Shown: piece by piece, positions 35,683-50,600 of the stretch
Numbering within the stretch: the first letter of the stretch is position 1
Layout: the number at the start of each line of letters is the position of its first letter
NCBI GenBank assembly: GCA_946803715.1
Contig: CAMPET010000020.1
Location: 68,493 to 132,492, forward strand
DNA from: Beroe ovata
Lineage: Eukaryota > Ctenophora > Nuda > Beroida > Beroidae
Direction: 5' to 3'
Length of the DNA: 64,000 bases
Position numbers and translations under genes: made by a program
Notes under the pieces: generated by a model
Databases searched by the model: none
What the model was told of the DNA's origin: nothing
Seen by the model: only the letters and a program-made list of their open reading frames with translations

Positions 35683-38600
35683 ATGACAGATTGGGACGAA
35701 GACAGTCTTCAGGCAGCTCTAGCTGAAGCTTTGGAGGAGAAAGGTTTAAAATATATTCTCAAGGAATAGTTTCACCATCATTTCAATTAAGATTTACTTG
35801 GTAATCATGGAATTCCCTCCAGAGAAAGCTGCTGAATATGGGCTTCAATTACTTCATAGAAACACACACCTTGAACACTGTAAAGAAGAGCTAGAGTCAC
35901 AATTAGCTCAACTCAAATGTAGCTATGATGAACTTAAACAGGTAAGCGTGTTTTCAATATAATGTACCTAGGTGTTCAAAATGAATTTACTGCTCCTCTG
36001 TCGAATTCCAAAACTCATGCATTGCAATATCAGCACTTATGCCATCTCACTTATCCTACCATGTTGTACAATGTTATAGCATTTGCAAGTAACTGCAGTG
36101 TATTATCTGTTTAACATGTATCTATAACAATCCAACTACTCTCCAGTTGATAAGTGTGTTATATGTATAATGATCATATACAATGTTGATACCAGTTGTG
36201 CTGTTTAACATCAAGGGGAGGTGTATGTTATAAACAAACTGCAATGTAAACATTGTAGTGTGTAACCCATACAGATTGGTGATCATACTCGATGTAGTAC
36301 CAGTATGTATGGACATAGTTGTATAGTTCTTAGCATTCTCTCCGGAAATATTGTTTGTGCAGTCCAGGGATATATTGCATGCTCTTAGTCCCCTGCTCTC
36401 TCTCACTCTGTATTATAAATGTGATGTAATACAATGTGATATCATAAAAGGGGCAAATTAGGTGAAATCTATTCTATATAATATTGCTCTCTCCACCCAT
36501 CTCTTGGGTATAATGATAGTGTATGGTTCTTGCACAACATGTCAAAGCTGTGTGAGTTGAATAACAGCTATATGATGTGGAATCTGGACTTTGCTCAACA
36601 ATATCTAGCCCCTAAGCTGTGAATAAGATTTGCATTTGAGCGTGGGACTATTGTCATACAATGGAAGGTATTACCTACTCCTTACCCACTGCAAACTGTG
36701 CTTAGTCCAGTTGTTGAGTATGCGAGGAACTGACTCATGGTAATTCCTATGTTTCGTGAAATCATGTTCAACTTCAGACTCACAACCAGCTGACAGAGAC
36801 ACACACAAGGATGCACAAGTCACTGGATCTACACGATCAAACAATCCTCTCCGAGAGTGAAGATAGGGAAATAAGTGAGTCTCTGACATCAGGGAGTTAT
36901 TGACGGAAATACTTTCTGTCTACCATACAGAAACCAACCTATTTTAGCATTAACTGTATGCTTCAGCTTTTAATTCACACAAATGTTAGCTCGGATTCAA
37001 AATATACTTGTGGATATAGTCTGACAAGCTCTCAATCATGTCAGTACTTAACAAGCACACAAATTGTTGAATAAATATTTTACACTGGCCCATTTATCAG
37101 AGTAAATCAAGTGAACAATTTGATGAGAAAACAAGCGTTTACGTGTAGTGAAATAAAACGGAAATACGCAATTTTTTCGTGATAGGATTTGTTTACGAAA
37201 TGATCATCGTGTGTTTTTCAGATCTGATGGAAGAGAGGGATCAGCTTAGGTGTGAGGTAAAGCGCACGAAAAAGGCAGAGAAAAAGATGAAAAGTAAAAT
37301 AAACGAACTGACAGGTACGTTGAGATGTTTTCACAGTTAATTATAGCTAAAATGAGCTGAATATTTAATATCAGTCACACTTTATGCGAATATTAACGCG
37401 TTTAAGCATATTTTCTATTGAATAAAGCCTTGGGCACAGCCTATACCATGAATTCGGCTGAGAGCCCAGCATTATAATGATGTTTATGTCATTAGCGAAT
37501 AGCACTATGATAATTTTCGGGGTTGTTGGAATATAAGCCCTGGTCCCTGGGCTTTTCACAATTGTGCATTCTCTTCTCCAAGGGATTTTGTTGCGCATTG
37601 CTACCCCATTGCCACACCCCTAGACACGGCGCTTGTGTTATAACACAGAGTGTGCGCACCAGGTTGAGTAGCATGTGGTGTGGACTAATTCAGAGTACGA
37701 ATGGAATGATTTCATAATCCGTTAATATCAATTTATGTACAAGTAATCCATGTTCTTTGATTCGACGATTTGACACAAAACACAAACACATGTATAAACC
37801 AACAACTCTCAAAACAACTCTCACATGTACAAATCAGCAACTCTCAAGGATTGATTCTCCATTTGACACACTGATTACCAAAAAAAGCTGCGATTCCTGG
37901 CCAATGCATGGATACCATCTCAATTCTTTCTTTCGCTGGGCACTGGCTCAAGAGGGAGTAAACATAAAGAGAGGCCTGCTTGCGACAGTGAAGTTTCGAC
38001 TATGATCAGTTGCTACGTGTGACGTCAGTTATTGGACCTTTTGATGTATAATTAGATGTATAATATACCATCTCAAAATAATATGGATCGATGAATCAAG
38101 ATCAAGGTGTGTGGTTGCGTAACCTGTTTCGCACCACGAGTATTCAATAAATGTTTAGATTGGGTAGCCCTATTGTGCTCAAAGTGCTCCATCATTATCA
38201 TCATTACGATTCAATTCCACCATTTAAACACGCTATGTAATGTGCACGGTAAGCAAACACACACACACACACACACTCAGACACACACACACACACACGC
38301 ACTCACTCACACACACACACACACATGCTTACTCACTCACATTGAAACCATGTGTGATGACTCGAGCGATATATGGAATTAATAATAGATTACAGTGTGC
38401 ATTTTGACGCATTTGAAACGTAGGAGTAGCAATAATAACAGATGAGTGCTATAGGTACATGATAAGTTACATAATGCCACGTGACGTGCATTATCTTGGC
38501 ACGATCAAAGCTACATCTTTGTTTTAAATTTACGGTCGAACTATTATCTCAGTCAGAACCAGTATCTATCTCAGAGATAGGAGAGACGTTAGTTTTTTCA

Positions 38601-41600
38601 TGCAGGATTGAAACAGAATTGAGATATCTAAATCTATCTTCTACAGTTCTACGTGTTTGTGAGTGCGTTTGCAAGTGGAATGTTTACACGTGCAATTGAA
38701 CGGAGCCTGTCATGAAACATGAAGAGTCAACTGTCAAGGATTTGACGAGTTAATTCTCATTTTCATCCTAACTATTGAACAAAATCCAAGTGGGAATATG
38801 AGTGGGCTTATTATATCGTTTTTTAACAGATATCAGTTAATTACCCGACCGTATGATCAGAACTATGTGCTAATTTCCTCCTAATTTCAGGTAGCATGTT
38901 GATTATTAATTGTACTATGATTCAGTTTGTGTGCAGATCATTGCTGTATGAATCTAATCCCATAATTATACCCACCAATTCATATGAACTGATTTATTTC
39001 TGAAGTAAGTTGTGATAGAACCAAACACGGTATTGCAGTTGCTTTACGTTCCTTCGGAATACATTTTTGGTAGGATTTTGCTCTGAAATGAAAAGTCTGA
39101 CCTTACGATCTGGGGACAATTTAGTAATGAGCATTCCTGCTGTTGCCATGGTAGCACGTTGTAAGCCCAGTGGGGTTTTAACTTTGATACGTAAAGTTTA
39201 CTGGTTGTTTGCTACGTGATATCATGGATAATCGGGCTACGTCATGGATAGATTGGCAGAGCTCCAATTCTGCTGAAAAATTATGAATAAGGTGTTGCCT
39301 GTACTCTGCATGAACAACTAACTTGTAAACTTGCCAGGTCAAGTCGAGTACCTGAATGACGAGATAGAACGACACAAGATGACCAACAGGACGCATTCAG
39401 AGCAGATCAGAGCACTTCGCGCCAAGGAGAAAAAGTGAGTTCAAGTCATATTCAAGTCAAGGTGGATTAGAGTCTCTTGTAGGTATAAAGATCATGACTT
39501 GAGAGTAAGACTTACTAAAAGTAAATCATGCAGTGAAGGAAGTATGAAATTCCAATATTACCAATGTCCATCACCTATGCCCTATGGTCATACTGGTATT
39601 TCATATAATGGTCCCTCACTGCCATAGTTCTGCAGTCAAAACACCCAGCATATCAATGATTGGACGTGACATTATAGCTTCCTGCTTCACATCTTAAAAG
39701 TTTGAAATGCTGTTTATCTGTAAACCTTTTGTTCAAGCCTAGGGTAGCTTGGTTCGACTTTTTACGGCAACCAGATTGGGCCTTTTTGTTGTGAGATGTT
39801 TCTTTATCCACTCGTTGTTTATCCACTCGTTACCGAGCTTTGAACCCAGACGACCAGACACACACAAAAACGTTTCCAATACCGGAAATAGAACGGCCCG
39901 GAGTGATACATATCTTTTGTCTGTGCTCCATTCAAGGCACAGTTTACAGTTCCATTCACCACGGTTCAAATAGCGAGAGTTGTTTTAGTTTTCTGGGAGT
40001 TCTTTGTTATTCTTAGGTTCGTTGGAGCCTCATCTTTTCCATCTTCCAGTCTTCCAGACTGCTGATTAGCAATACCTGCGACTAGTTTTTTCTGGCTTAC
40101 TGCCGAATTTCAAAAACTAATTACTCTTTGTCAAACTTGAACGAATAAGTTCTGTTTCCATTATCGAACCCCCGTTCATCACCCATATTCTCCGAATTTA
40201 ACCTCAAGCTTCTTTGTTTTGTTTCTAAAACAAGAGGGAAAAGACAAAAGTTGTTTTGAAGCGATTCGAAACAATAAGTCAATAAAGAACTTCATAAACT
40301 CGAATCTTTATAAGTTTGGTGATTGTGGAGTTGTTATCAAATGATAATAAGAGGTTCGTGTTCTTGTTTGTGACCCCAGAATTTCTTAATTGACCTCATC
40401 TGATAAGAATATAAATACCATGATCTCCTTTCGCCAATTTGCTTTCTCCTGAAAATTACAATTATTTCTATCTCACTTCTTGTCTATTCAGAATGTTCAT
40501 TCTTCTACTCCTTGCTTTGCTGTCTGGAGCAGAGACGGCTGATAACATAAACAAGCCATTGTTATCTTTATTCAGAGAGAAGCTGAAAGAATTCCGTAAA
40601 CTTGGTTTCAAAACTAGAAATCCGGGATTGCTCTTTGCAAGTGACAAGAAACATTTTGAAATTTTCTCCAAAGCTGTAAAGATGGTCCAGGGATTGAACA
40701 ATGACCCGAACCAGCACTGGAAAGCCGTCCTTAATCCTTTTTCTATGATGACTGAGGAGGAGAAGGCTCTATACCATGGTGTTAACAATTCAATCCCTTG
40801 GACTGATGGAGACACTCCGCCTAGAAGCGTGAAAAGAAACGTCCTGTCTCGTAAAATAAGGAACGCTCCCAAAGATAAAGTCCCCATCTCTGTGGATGTG
40901 GACGCAATTGACTGGACCCATAAGATACCCCCTATCAAAAGCCAGGGTGGATGTGGTAGCTGCTGGGCATTCGGTGGAACTGTAGCAACAGAGTATCAAT
41001 TGAACAAATTCAAGGATGATGTGACTTCTCTATCAGAGCAGCAATGTGTGGACTGTGGTTATGCTGACAGGGATGGGTGTAGTGGTGGATGGATGGACGT
41101 TTGCTGGTCGATGATCCGAGATAATGGGAACATTGCAGCTGCTATCGACGACTACGAACCTTACAGGGGAACTGATGGTCCATGTAAAACTGATGAGGTA
41201 GCCAAGTCCTCCATGGGAGATTACCATGTGATTGGATGGAAGTGGGCTCACAGTGGTAACGAGGCTGTTCGTCAAATGATCGCCAATCCAAGGATCGGAG
41301 TCATATCTGCCCTTGTACAAGCTGGTGGTCCTTTCGGAGCCTATGGGAGTGGAGTTTTCTACCACAAAGAGTGCTATTCTTACAACCATGCTGTGGCAAT
41401 AGTTGGTTATGGAAGCGACCGCGGAGAGCTGTTCTGGAGAGTTAGGAACAGCTGGGATACTTGGTGGGGTGAAGGAGGCTATATCAGAATGTTGAGAGGT
41501 CCCGGAATCAGTACTTGTGGTATCGCCACTTGGCCTGAGATCCCGTTCTTAGCTACAGATGATGAATTGGACACCTTCTACAACATGGACGAGACTGGTG

Positions 41601-44600
41601 TAGAGTGCATTGTCGGAGAAGAACCAGATGGGTACTTCTATCGTGGAACTGTCAATGTTACAAAGTCAGGGAAGCAATGTCAGAACTGGCTGAGTATGAC
41701 TCCCAACAATCATACCACCACACCTGAATCAAACTACCACAGAGGAATTGGGGATCACAATTACTGTCGAAACCCGGACAGATCTCCAGAACCTTGGTGT
41801 TACAATGGAGAAGGAACTGACCCTGTCAGAGAGGCTTGTGACATCCCAAGGTGTGACTGTGACTATGAGGTGGTCTCGGTGGAAACAATAACAGTTAGCA
41901 AGGATGAAGCAATCAAAATGTGCAACAAAGATTTGGAATGTGCTGGTGTAAGATGTGATGGTGAGACACATTGTTGGAAAATTGGTGACAGTGATGAAGG
42001 ATGGGACCCTGAACTAGGAGTTATTAAGAAGGGAGGGGACAGATGCATTGAAGAACCAGTTTATGAATGTGAGTTCGTGTGGCCTGTGTCTCAGGAAGGG
42101 ACCAAAGTTTTCAGCACCTTGGAGGATGCAAAGAAAGGCTGCGAATTGAAAGAAAGCACTTGTAAGGGAGTAATGTGCGACGGATCCAGCTGCTGGTTAG
42201 ATATGGCTGACAAGGATAGCGTTGCAAAGAACTTTACCACTTTCAGTAAACAATGCTCCGGCGATGTGGAGTCAAATACAGATAAGGGACCCGGTCTTGG
42301 CATGGATTTGGGCAGGAACTGCAGGGAATCATCCGATACGAGGGGGTATAAGTACAGGGGGACAGCCAATACAACTGTATCAGGTTTAGCCTGCCAGAAA
42401 TGGAGCAGTCAATCCCCCAATGGGCATACTCGAACTCCAGAAAATAACAAGGGGAAGGGTATTGGTGATCACAACTACTGTCGTAACCCTGACGGAGAAT
42501 CGACGCTGTGGTGTTACAATGGTGAGAGTACGTCTCCTCGGTGGGAACTCTGTGATGTGCCCGTGTGTCCGGTCTGTGAGTTGAAGTTAGTAGAGGAGGG
42601 AGACGCAACTTATAACAGAGAAGTTGCCATGGAGAAATGCCATACTGTGGATGGATGTCAGGGTATATTTTGTAGAAATGCGAAGGACTGCTGGCTTAAC
42701 GTGGGAGGGGCAGGTGAAATGAAAAGACCTATGGTATATGAAATGTTATGCACTCCTTATGGTGACCAGAATACAACATCGGATAATAGCACCAGCCCGA
42801 CTCCAATTATTCCTCCAACTGAGTGTTTGTTGACCATTGATGCTAAGGGTGTGACGTATGAAGGAACTATGAATGTAACCAAATCTGGGAAAGCATGTCA
42901 AAACTGGTTGAGTGATACTCCCAATAACCACACAACACCTGAAGGCAATGGAATTGGGGATCACAATTATTGTCGAAACCCGGATAGTTCTTCTGAACCA
43001 TGGTGTTACAATGGAGAAGGAACTGACCCTGTCAGAGAGGCTTGTGACATCCCAAGGTGTGACTGTGACTATGAGGTGGTTTCTGTTGAAACAGAGAGAT
43101 ACAGAAAAAGTGAGGCTGTAGATATGTGTAGTAGGGACAGAGCGTGTGTTGGTGTGAGATGTGATGGTGATGCATATTGCTGGACTGTGAAAGGCATTGA
43201 TGGAGGAGGTGATCCTGAGCTTACAGTGATCAACAAAGGAGGAGACAGATGTATAGAGGAGCCAATCACGCCCTGTGATTGGGCTTGGTCTATTGTGGAA
43301 AAAGGAACTAAAGTGTTTGACACACTGGACAAAGCAAAGTACAACTGTGAACTGAATGAGGACACTTGCATTGGTGTTTCATGTGATGGTCCTGACTATG
43401 ATTGCTGGTTGAATATGAATGATGAAGTAGACTCTCCCAGAAGTTACAGCACATACGGAAAGCAGTGCTCAGGAGGCCATGATGATCAGCAAGATGAAGA
43501 TGGACCAGGCTATGGCATGGAGTTAGGGAAGAACTGCAGAGAAGTGGATGATGTCAGAGGGTATCGTTACCGGGGCACGGCTAATACAACTGTTTCAGGT
43601 CATGAATGTCAAAACTGGTCAAGTCAATCCCCCAATGGGCATACTCGCACTCCAGAAAATAACAAGGGGAAGGGTATTGGTGATCACAACTACTGTCGTA
43701 ACCCTGACGGAGAATCGACGCTGTGGTGTTACAATGGTGAGAGTAAGAATCCGCGGTGGGAACTCTGTGATGTGCCCGTGTGTCCGGTCTGTGAGTTGAA
43801 GTTAGTAGAGGAGGGAGACAAAACATTCAACAGAGATGATGCGCTAGAAAAGTGCAAAGTGGATGAAGGATGCACAGGAGTTACTTGCAAGAGTAAAATT
43901 AACTGCTGGCTCAACATGGAGGGAAGTGATGGAGCAAAGAAACCAACAGTATACGTCATGACTTGTTCTGCTGACTAGAATTTGATGTAATATCTTTGAA
44001 ATTGAAATTGAAATTGAAATTAGGGGAATTAGTTGATCAAAAGCACTGACTTTTAATTTGTTCCAAAAGTTTGGGTCCCCCTTTACTGAACAGACTTCTA
44101 TGTGAATTTCCCACATCATTGAATTTTTGAACTGAATCGGAATTGTCGCAATGTATTAGCAGCTAGCTCCCAACCATCATCAGTGAATCAGCACTCCATC
44201 ACTCATCCAATTCATAACTGTTAGGTACAGCTTAGAAAATATCCTTCTTTGAATCATCATATATAATCATCATATGATATCTTTGAGAGAGAAATTTGTT
44301 TCCCAGCCTGGAGACTGATTACAGTGAGGCTGTTGATGAAATGTGTAAGTTACAGAAGGAAGTGAGCGAGCTGCGGCAGAGAGAAAACAAGACGACTGGA
44401 CTCATGTTAGTGGTGACGATAACAGTAGGTACTCCGTACCGATTATTGTTTATCATGATTGAATCATTCCTTTTGAAAAACACGTCTTGCTCCAGAAACC
44501 ATATTGGTTAGAATTCTAATCACGAAACACAACAACTCAAATACCTATATTCCTTTGACAGCATAGAAATATGTGCAGTAAAATTTGCAACATTCTATTT

Positions 44601-47600
44601 CGTACTTTTTCACAGCTTGCAAGGTGTGAGACTCTAATTTTCAGAGAGTTGAACGAATCTCTAAAAAATAGCTACGAGCAGAAACGGTTGGAGCTACAGG
44701 AAGTTCAACAGATTTATCAGGACACCAAAACAGAATACAAACAGGTATTGAGGTTAACAGGGGCTCAGTTATGACATGATGAGAATGATTGGTTTAGGTT
44801 CAGTAGGTTTATCCCAAATAACTCTAATAAACCCTTCCTAACTTGTGGGTGTGAAATACCTTACGGTCTACGTTATGAGTGAATCCTGCTTTTAGACTGG
44901 TCAATGGCCATTCATATAAGACATAACATTGTTATAAGATTATAGGTGTTACCAGTTATCAGCCAAAAACACTTGTATAGATGCTGGAAGTTCACATTGA
45001 AGTTGGTTGTCTTCTTAGGATATTATGTACAATTTGCATCATGTAAGAACACAGCAAACATTGTACATATAATTAAAATTTTCACTTTACAAACTTTTAT
45101 TGAATGAACTTTTGACGTCAACTGAGCCTGTTTGGATTAATGACGTCGAATACTCAATCTAAGGGATGACCAATTATGCCTTCTTGCTCACATATTCCTT
45201 GCCCTCTTCCAAGATGTTGCGAAATCATGACTCTAATTTGTAAAGTGGTCTTCCAATGAACAAAACTTTTGGGATATATGCAGACAGTGGGTAATGAGTA
45301 CAAGGCTGAAACAAATTTCGAAATTTTGCCGCATTTAGGGTGAGAATTGAGACATGGTTCCTACAAATTTACTACTAATTTCTGGTATAGTTGTAACGCG
45401 CGAAGTAATAAGTCTGGACCTATTAGCGCCAGACGCGCGCATACGCTGTTTTGCATAGCGCGCGTTCGCGTGCTTGTTGCATGTGAAAAAAACATTCTTG
45501 CCATGTCATATTATCAATGAAGAACTATCCTAGTATCCTACAATCCCTCTTAATGTCCCTCCCACTTAATCGCCTCAATCTATACAATATTCCTGCAGAT
45601 TCTAGCGGCACTGGAGGCGGAACGCGAAACCCGAGAAATGTACCAGATAAAATTAGAAGACACTATTAGAAGCGACACAGATGAATCTTGCCAGGACATT
45701 CCTACCAAAATGATGGGCTCACCATCCATGGTTTGATTGTCGCCCGCTTTGAGTTCTATCCCAAGGCCTGGATTGGTTCGACCTTGGTAAAATTCGTCGT
45801 CATTTCTGAGCGAAATACAACAGTATTGGGGATAATTTCTAACTTCCTCAGCTCCACAAGGCCCCGCTATCCAGTGTAGCTCACGAGTTAGCTGCCGAGT
45901 TAGAAGAGAGCATTCACCTGTCAGTCGTTGACTTAGAGGAGAAGTTGGAAAGTGTGAACTGTGAGAAGTCGAGGTTATCTGAAGTGGTCGAACAACACAG
46001 GAAGGTGAAAACGAAATGTGGATCATTCTCGGCCAGCAATTAATTTGCAGGAGTATTTGACAAAGTGAAGGTCGAACTCCACCATACTTTTCCCAGGAAT
46101 TGACGAATTCGCAAGACCTGCTAACCATGAAGGACCAGGAAATGAAACAGCTAGAGAGCACTCTCCGAGAAAATATCAAGCAGTTGGGAGAAAAAGAGGT
46201 GGGTTATATACCGAGTTTATTCTAATCGTTAGCTAAGCTGGACCTTAAATTAAAGTGTCCCGTGTAGGAGAAGCTAATGAAATGAAAGGAGTGAAATTAA
46301 AACTGGATCTTGTTACTGTGACGGTATTGTAGAATGTGTCACCGTATAACCCCTCCCCCCTCGCCAGGAAATAGAAAGACGGTTCTATGTTATTCAGGAA
46401 GCGCACCAGAACATGATAAACGACCTCAGCACAGATATCATCAAGTTGAAACACTCCAATAACTCTCTCAAAACTGCCGAGTTCCTCAGCCATGAGACAA
46501 TCATGCAACTTGTAAGTTTGCGACGTTTCCGTAGCCGTGGTATGTTGTATATCTGTATATCCACGACTCATCGGATTTGCTTTCCAGAAATCAGACATAG
46601 AAAAGATGGAAGCCAGGTATTTCCAATCCAACAGTCAGGGACTGATAAACGACTTGCGGAATGAACTTCACATATTGAGAGACAGAGAGCGAGTATTGCT
46701 TCAAACCATAACGAGTAAGTCAGTGTCGTTACTTCCCGGGAAGACGTCTCTGTCAAGGAGATTATATCTTTTTAATCGGATATTCCACCGGAACTTGCAG
46801 TAGAATATACTCCAATATCCAGGTTTAAAGTCAGACTTATCACGTGAAAATGACGAGAAACTGACGTGCATGTACATCGAACTCCACACACTGTTCAAGG
46901 ATCTGTGTATTCTGAGGAAATTCTCGTCGTCAGGACACCAGAACACGGAACACCCTGTGTCTGAGGCAGAGGATGCACAACATTGGTTGCTGGGGCAACA
47001 TATTAACACTGATAAGGTATAGTAGTACTAGGTCATGTGTCTCACTACTCATATTCAATGAATACGCACGCTTATACCATGGTTCGAGCACTTGTTCATG
47101 ACCGATGTGATGGAATCAGAGGCTGGTAGTAATAGTATCACTCAAATGAATAGTGTCTGTGTTCATTCTTTGAATGAAATGTATTGTCACTCAACCCAAA
47201 CATACGCCACTTACATTTCCAACAATTCAGGTGGTCGCTTTGTTGAAGGAACAAGTTTCCCAGTTGAAAAGCACGATTAACAGCATTCTCATGACACAAG
47301 TATTGGACACTGGCCTCATAAAGACGGAACACGACCTTGATAACTTCAAACAGATCATATTCCTGCAAAATCAGGAACAGAAATCTCTTGCGGAGGTAAG
47401 CGGAGGGTGGAAATAGGGCGGGGCTAATGTTTCGTTGGCGGGGAACGTTCGATAAAATGGGTTGAAACATGACGCGATAATTGTGATAGAATATCGAATA
47501 GTTAATAGTTATGGTATAAATCTACACTTGAATTCAATTTTAAAAAGAAAAAAGATCAGGAATATCTTCAATTCTCTTTATCAGCGTTCTTATCAGTCTC

Positions 47601-50600
47601 AAGGTCAGCCTCATCCTTATTAACCAGAGTTTGAGCAACATCCTCCGTTTCATCTCCATCCTGACTCTCATGTGCAAACTCTACAAGAACATCATAGTCC
47701 CGCACTTCTACACTCGCTATATCTTCAGTTTCAGTCTCAAACTCATCTTCTGTGCTTTCCTCACCGAGGATTTCATCCTCAACTTCAGTACTTTCCTCAT
47801 CGAGGATTTCATTCTCAACTTCAAGTTCAATACTTTCCTCATTTTCGACATCAATGAATTCGTCATCCTCTTCTTCTTCAATATCAATCCCATCTTCAAT
47901 ATCTGTTTCTCCTTCATACTCGTCCTCTTCTACTCCTTCTTTTCCTTTGTCGTCGTCTTCATCTACGTCAACCGCTTCTTCGTCAATCATTTCCTCCTCT
48001 AAATCAAAGTATTCTTCTTCGTCAATATCTTCTCCAACATCAAATATATCCTTTTTCTCTTCTTCAATATCAACCCCATCCTCCAGTTCTTCTAGTTCTT
48101 CGTCGTAAGTTGTATCCTCTTCTTCGAAGTCGGAATCATCATCAGTTTCTAAATCAATTTCGTCACCAAGTTTATCTTCTTCTCCTGTATCATCAATTTC
48201 CTCTTCCTCGTCCACATCGTCTCCATCATCAAGTTCATCTTCGTCCCATTCCCCACTCTTTCCCCCACTCAGAAATTCATCTTCACTGAGCACCTTGATG
48301 TCCCATGCAACTCTTAGAACAGTCTTCCTCATCGATATTTTGGTTATAAACAAGGCTCCATCATGTCGTGAAACAGAACTATGTTCCACGGTTAACCGCT
48401 CATTTCCCGCAATGGTACGTGTTATTTTATACTCTGTAGAATTGGCCGGGATTTCTTCTTCCTCCCCATTCACCACGATGAACCACTGAACCGTCAGGTT
48501 CTGAGGGTTACTCACAGCCAGCTCGATTGGAGTGTCCTCCACTACTTGGACTGATTTCTTGAGATGAGCAACAGCACTCCCCTCTCCCTCCTCCTTCACG
48601 ATATGACCATCTCCGACCATATGATCACCGGAACTCGACCTCTTCTCGAAACTTCTGTTGCACCATCTCCACTGGACCCTGCCTCGCGGACAATCTGCAC
48701 CGTTCCCCTCAGGTTCCTGAACCACGCCTCGTTTCCTGGATTGCCGGGCACTGGCACACGAACTCCACTCGCCCCATGGCGTCATTTCACAATCAACATT
48801 GTCCCCGGTAAGGGCCCACGAGGGCCGCTCCAGTCCTCGGAATTTCAAAGACTTCTTCTTCCCTTTACGAGATCTGGATTGCTTCCTTTTACGAGATCTG
48901 GATTGCTTCCTTTTACGAGACTTGGAGGGCCTCTTCCTTTTCCTGGTGCCACACCCATACCATTGGCGAAGAGATCTATAGTCTTGATCGCTGAACTTAT
49001 AATGACCGTATTTCTTCAGCTGTACCTTACTATTCTTAGATCGGACCGACCACAGATTGGAATTGATAGCGTGCCCCGTGAAGTACGGATAATGCATGGT
49101 ACTCTTGTAGTCATACTCGCTTGTTGCCGGTGTGATTTTGCCGTTTACCTTGTTGAAATTGAGCATGGAGGATGACTTGATGTTGGGCCAATTGATAGAC
49201 ACGTATTCGTCACGGTCAGGTCGGGCCTGTGTGTGAATAGCTCCCAGGGCATGGTAAATCTCGTGCATGGTTGTGGGGTAGTCGCAGTACTCAGCCACGT
49301 TGATCAGGGTCTGTCTTCCTGGAACCAGGCCAAGTGTTGTAGCGAAACAGCCAGCAGAAGCACTAGTGTGGACGATGAAGTTCTTAGAATTCCGTGTTGC
49401 TGGTTGGAACTTCACACACGGGACTTTGGCACCAATTTCTTTGAATGCATCCAGGAGCCACTGCCTGTTTTTGGGGTTCAGATTTCTATCGAAAACATAA
49501 TTATATTCGCCGTTAGGCCACTTTTGACCATTAGGAGAGAAGTAAGCACGCCGTTCTCTCACCAGCGTGGGTGGCTTATCGACAATCATTTCAGTCAAAG
49601 CAGCCACATCCATTGCGTCAACGTGTCCTGACAAGGATTGGTCAATTTTCGAGGCGAGCACATGGCCGTCGTCTGCTAATTGTATGTTGGTGAGGAGAGG
49701 TCCGCTAGAGTCTTCTCCATCTGATGAGTCTTCATCTGTCAAGCTGTCACTCGGTGAGGGATCGTTGGGGGCCGGTGTTTCGGGCATCAGAGTTTCGTGA
49801 CCTGAGATAAGAATCTTGTCAAAGTCTCGGGTTTCATCCACGGATGGAAAATTCTTCAGTTACACTTTACAGATATTCGTATCACAAATGTCCTACAAAC
49901 CTGGGAAATGAGCATGGAATAACTCATTGTGCTCCATGAGTAGGGCAGCAAGAGCATCCATTTCTGCCTTCACTATCGTAACAAGAGGAATCCCGTCTTC
50001 TTCAAACGTGACATTGAGTTCCTTGATTTCTCCGAGCGGTCTTCGAAAGTCCTCTTCGTCGCCATCCTCTGTCTCACAATCCTCTTCGCACCTTTCCCCC
50101 GCTGCAGCACTTTTCTCCTCTGACTGAGAGGTCTCCTCTTCCACACTGTTGATGGCAACGTTGAACTCGAAGTCAGCTCCGTTATCTACCGGGACAACCG
50201 TCTTGTTCTCATCCTTGTTGATGGAACTTACGAATACAAGTCCCAGCAACACGAGCAAAGCCTGGGAATATGTAAGCTTCAGATTAAGATCTGATAATCC
50301 AAATTCAAAGATGGTTGAGATCATTTCTCTTCTCTCGTGTGTTTGTTGGATTAGTCTCTACCCTAAAATCCCGCCAGCGAGGGTAGGGAGTAATCATGTG
50401 TCTGAACTACGCAATACCAAAACTGCACCCTGCAAGACTTTCTTACCGTGAAACTTCTCATCTATGGTAATCAGGTTGTTGGCATCAATTGACAAGACCA
50501 GGAACAAAACTCGACGTGAAAGTTCAAGTCAAATCACTATGTAACAGTAAAGCCTTAGGACGCGCGCATTCACAAGAAACGCGCGCGCGTCGTGTTGCTC

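Noticed and set aside
35683..39434. N-terminal BICD exons considered as Spindly or BICDR
   Set aside because: The CC1 box is shared, but the C-terminal exons (KCEEYIVE, LLQKIIQDKIELKQKIELYE) match the BICD cargo-binding end specifically.
47631..48108. Ser/Phe-rich plus-strand ORFs opposite the astacin acidic tail
   Set aside because: They are the mirror of repeated GAA/GAT codons, not genes.
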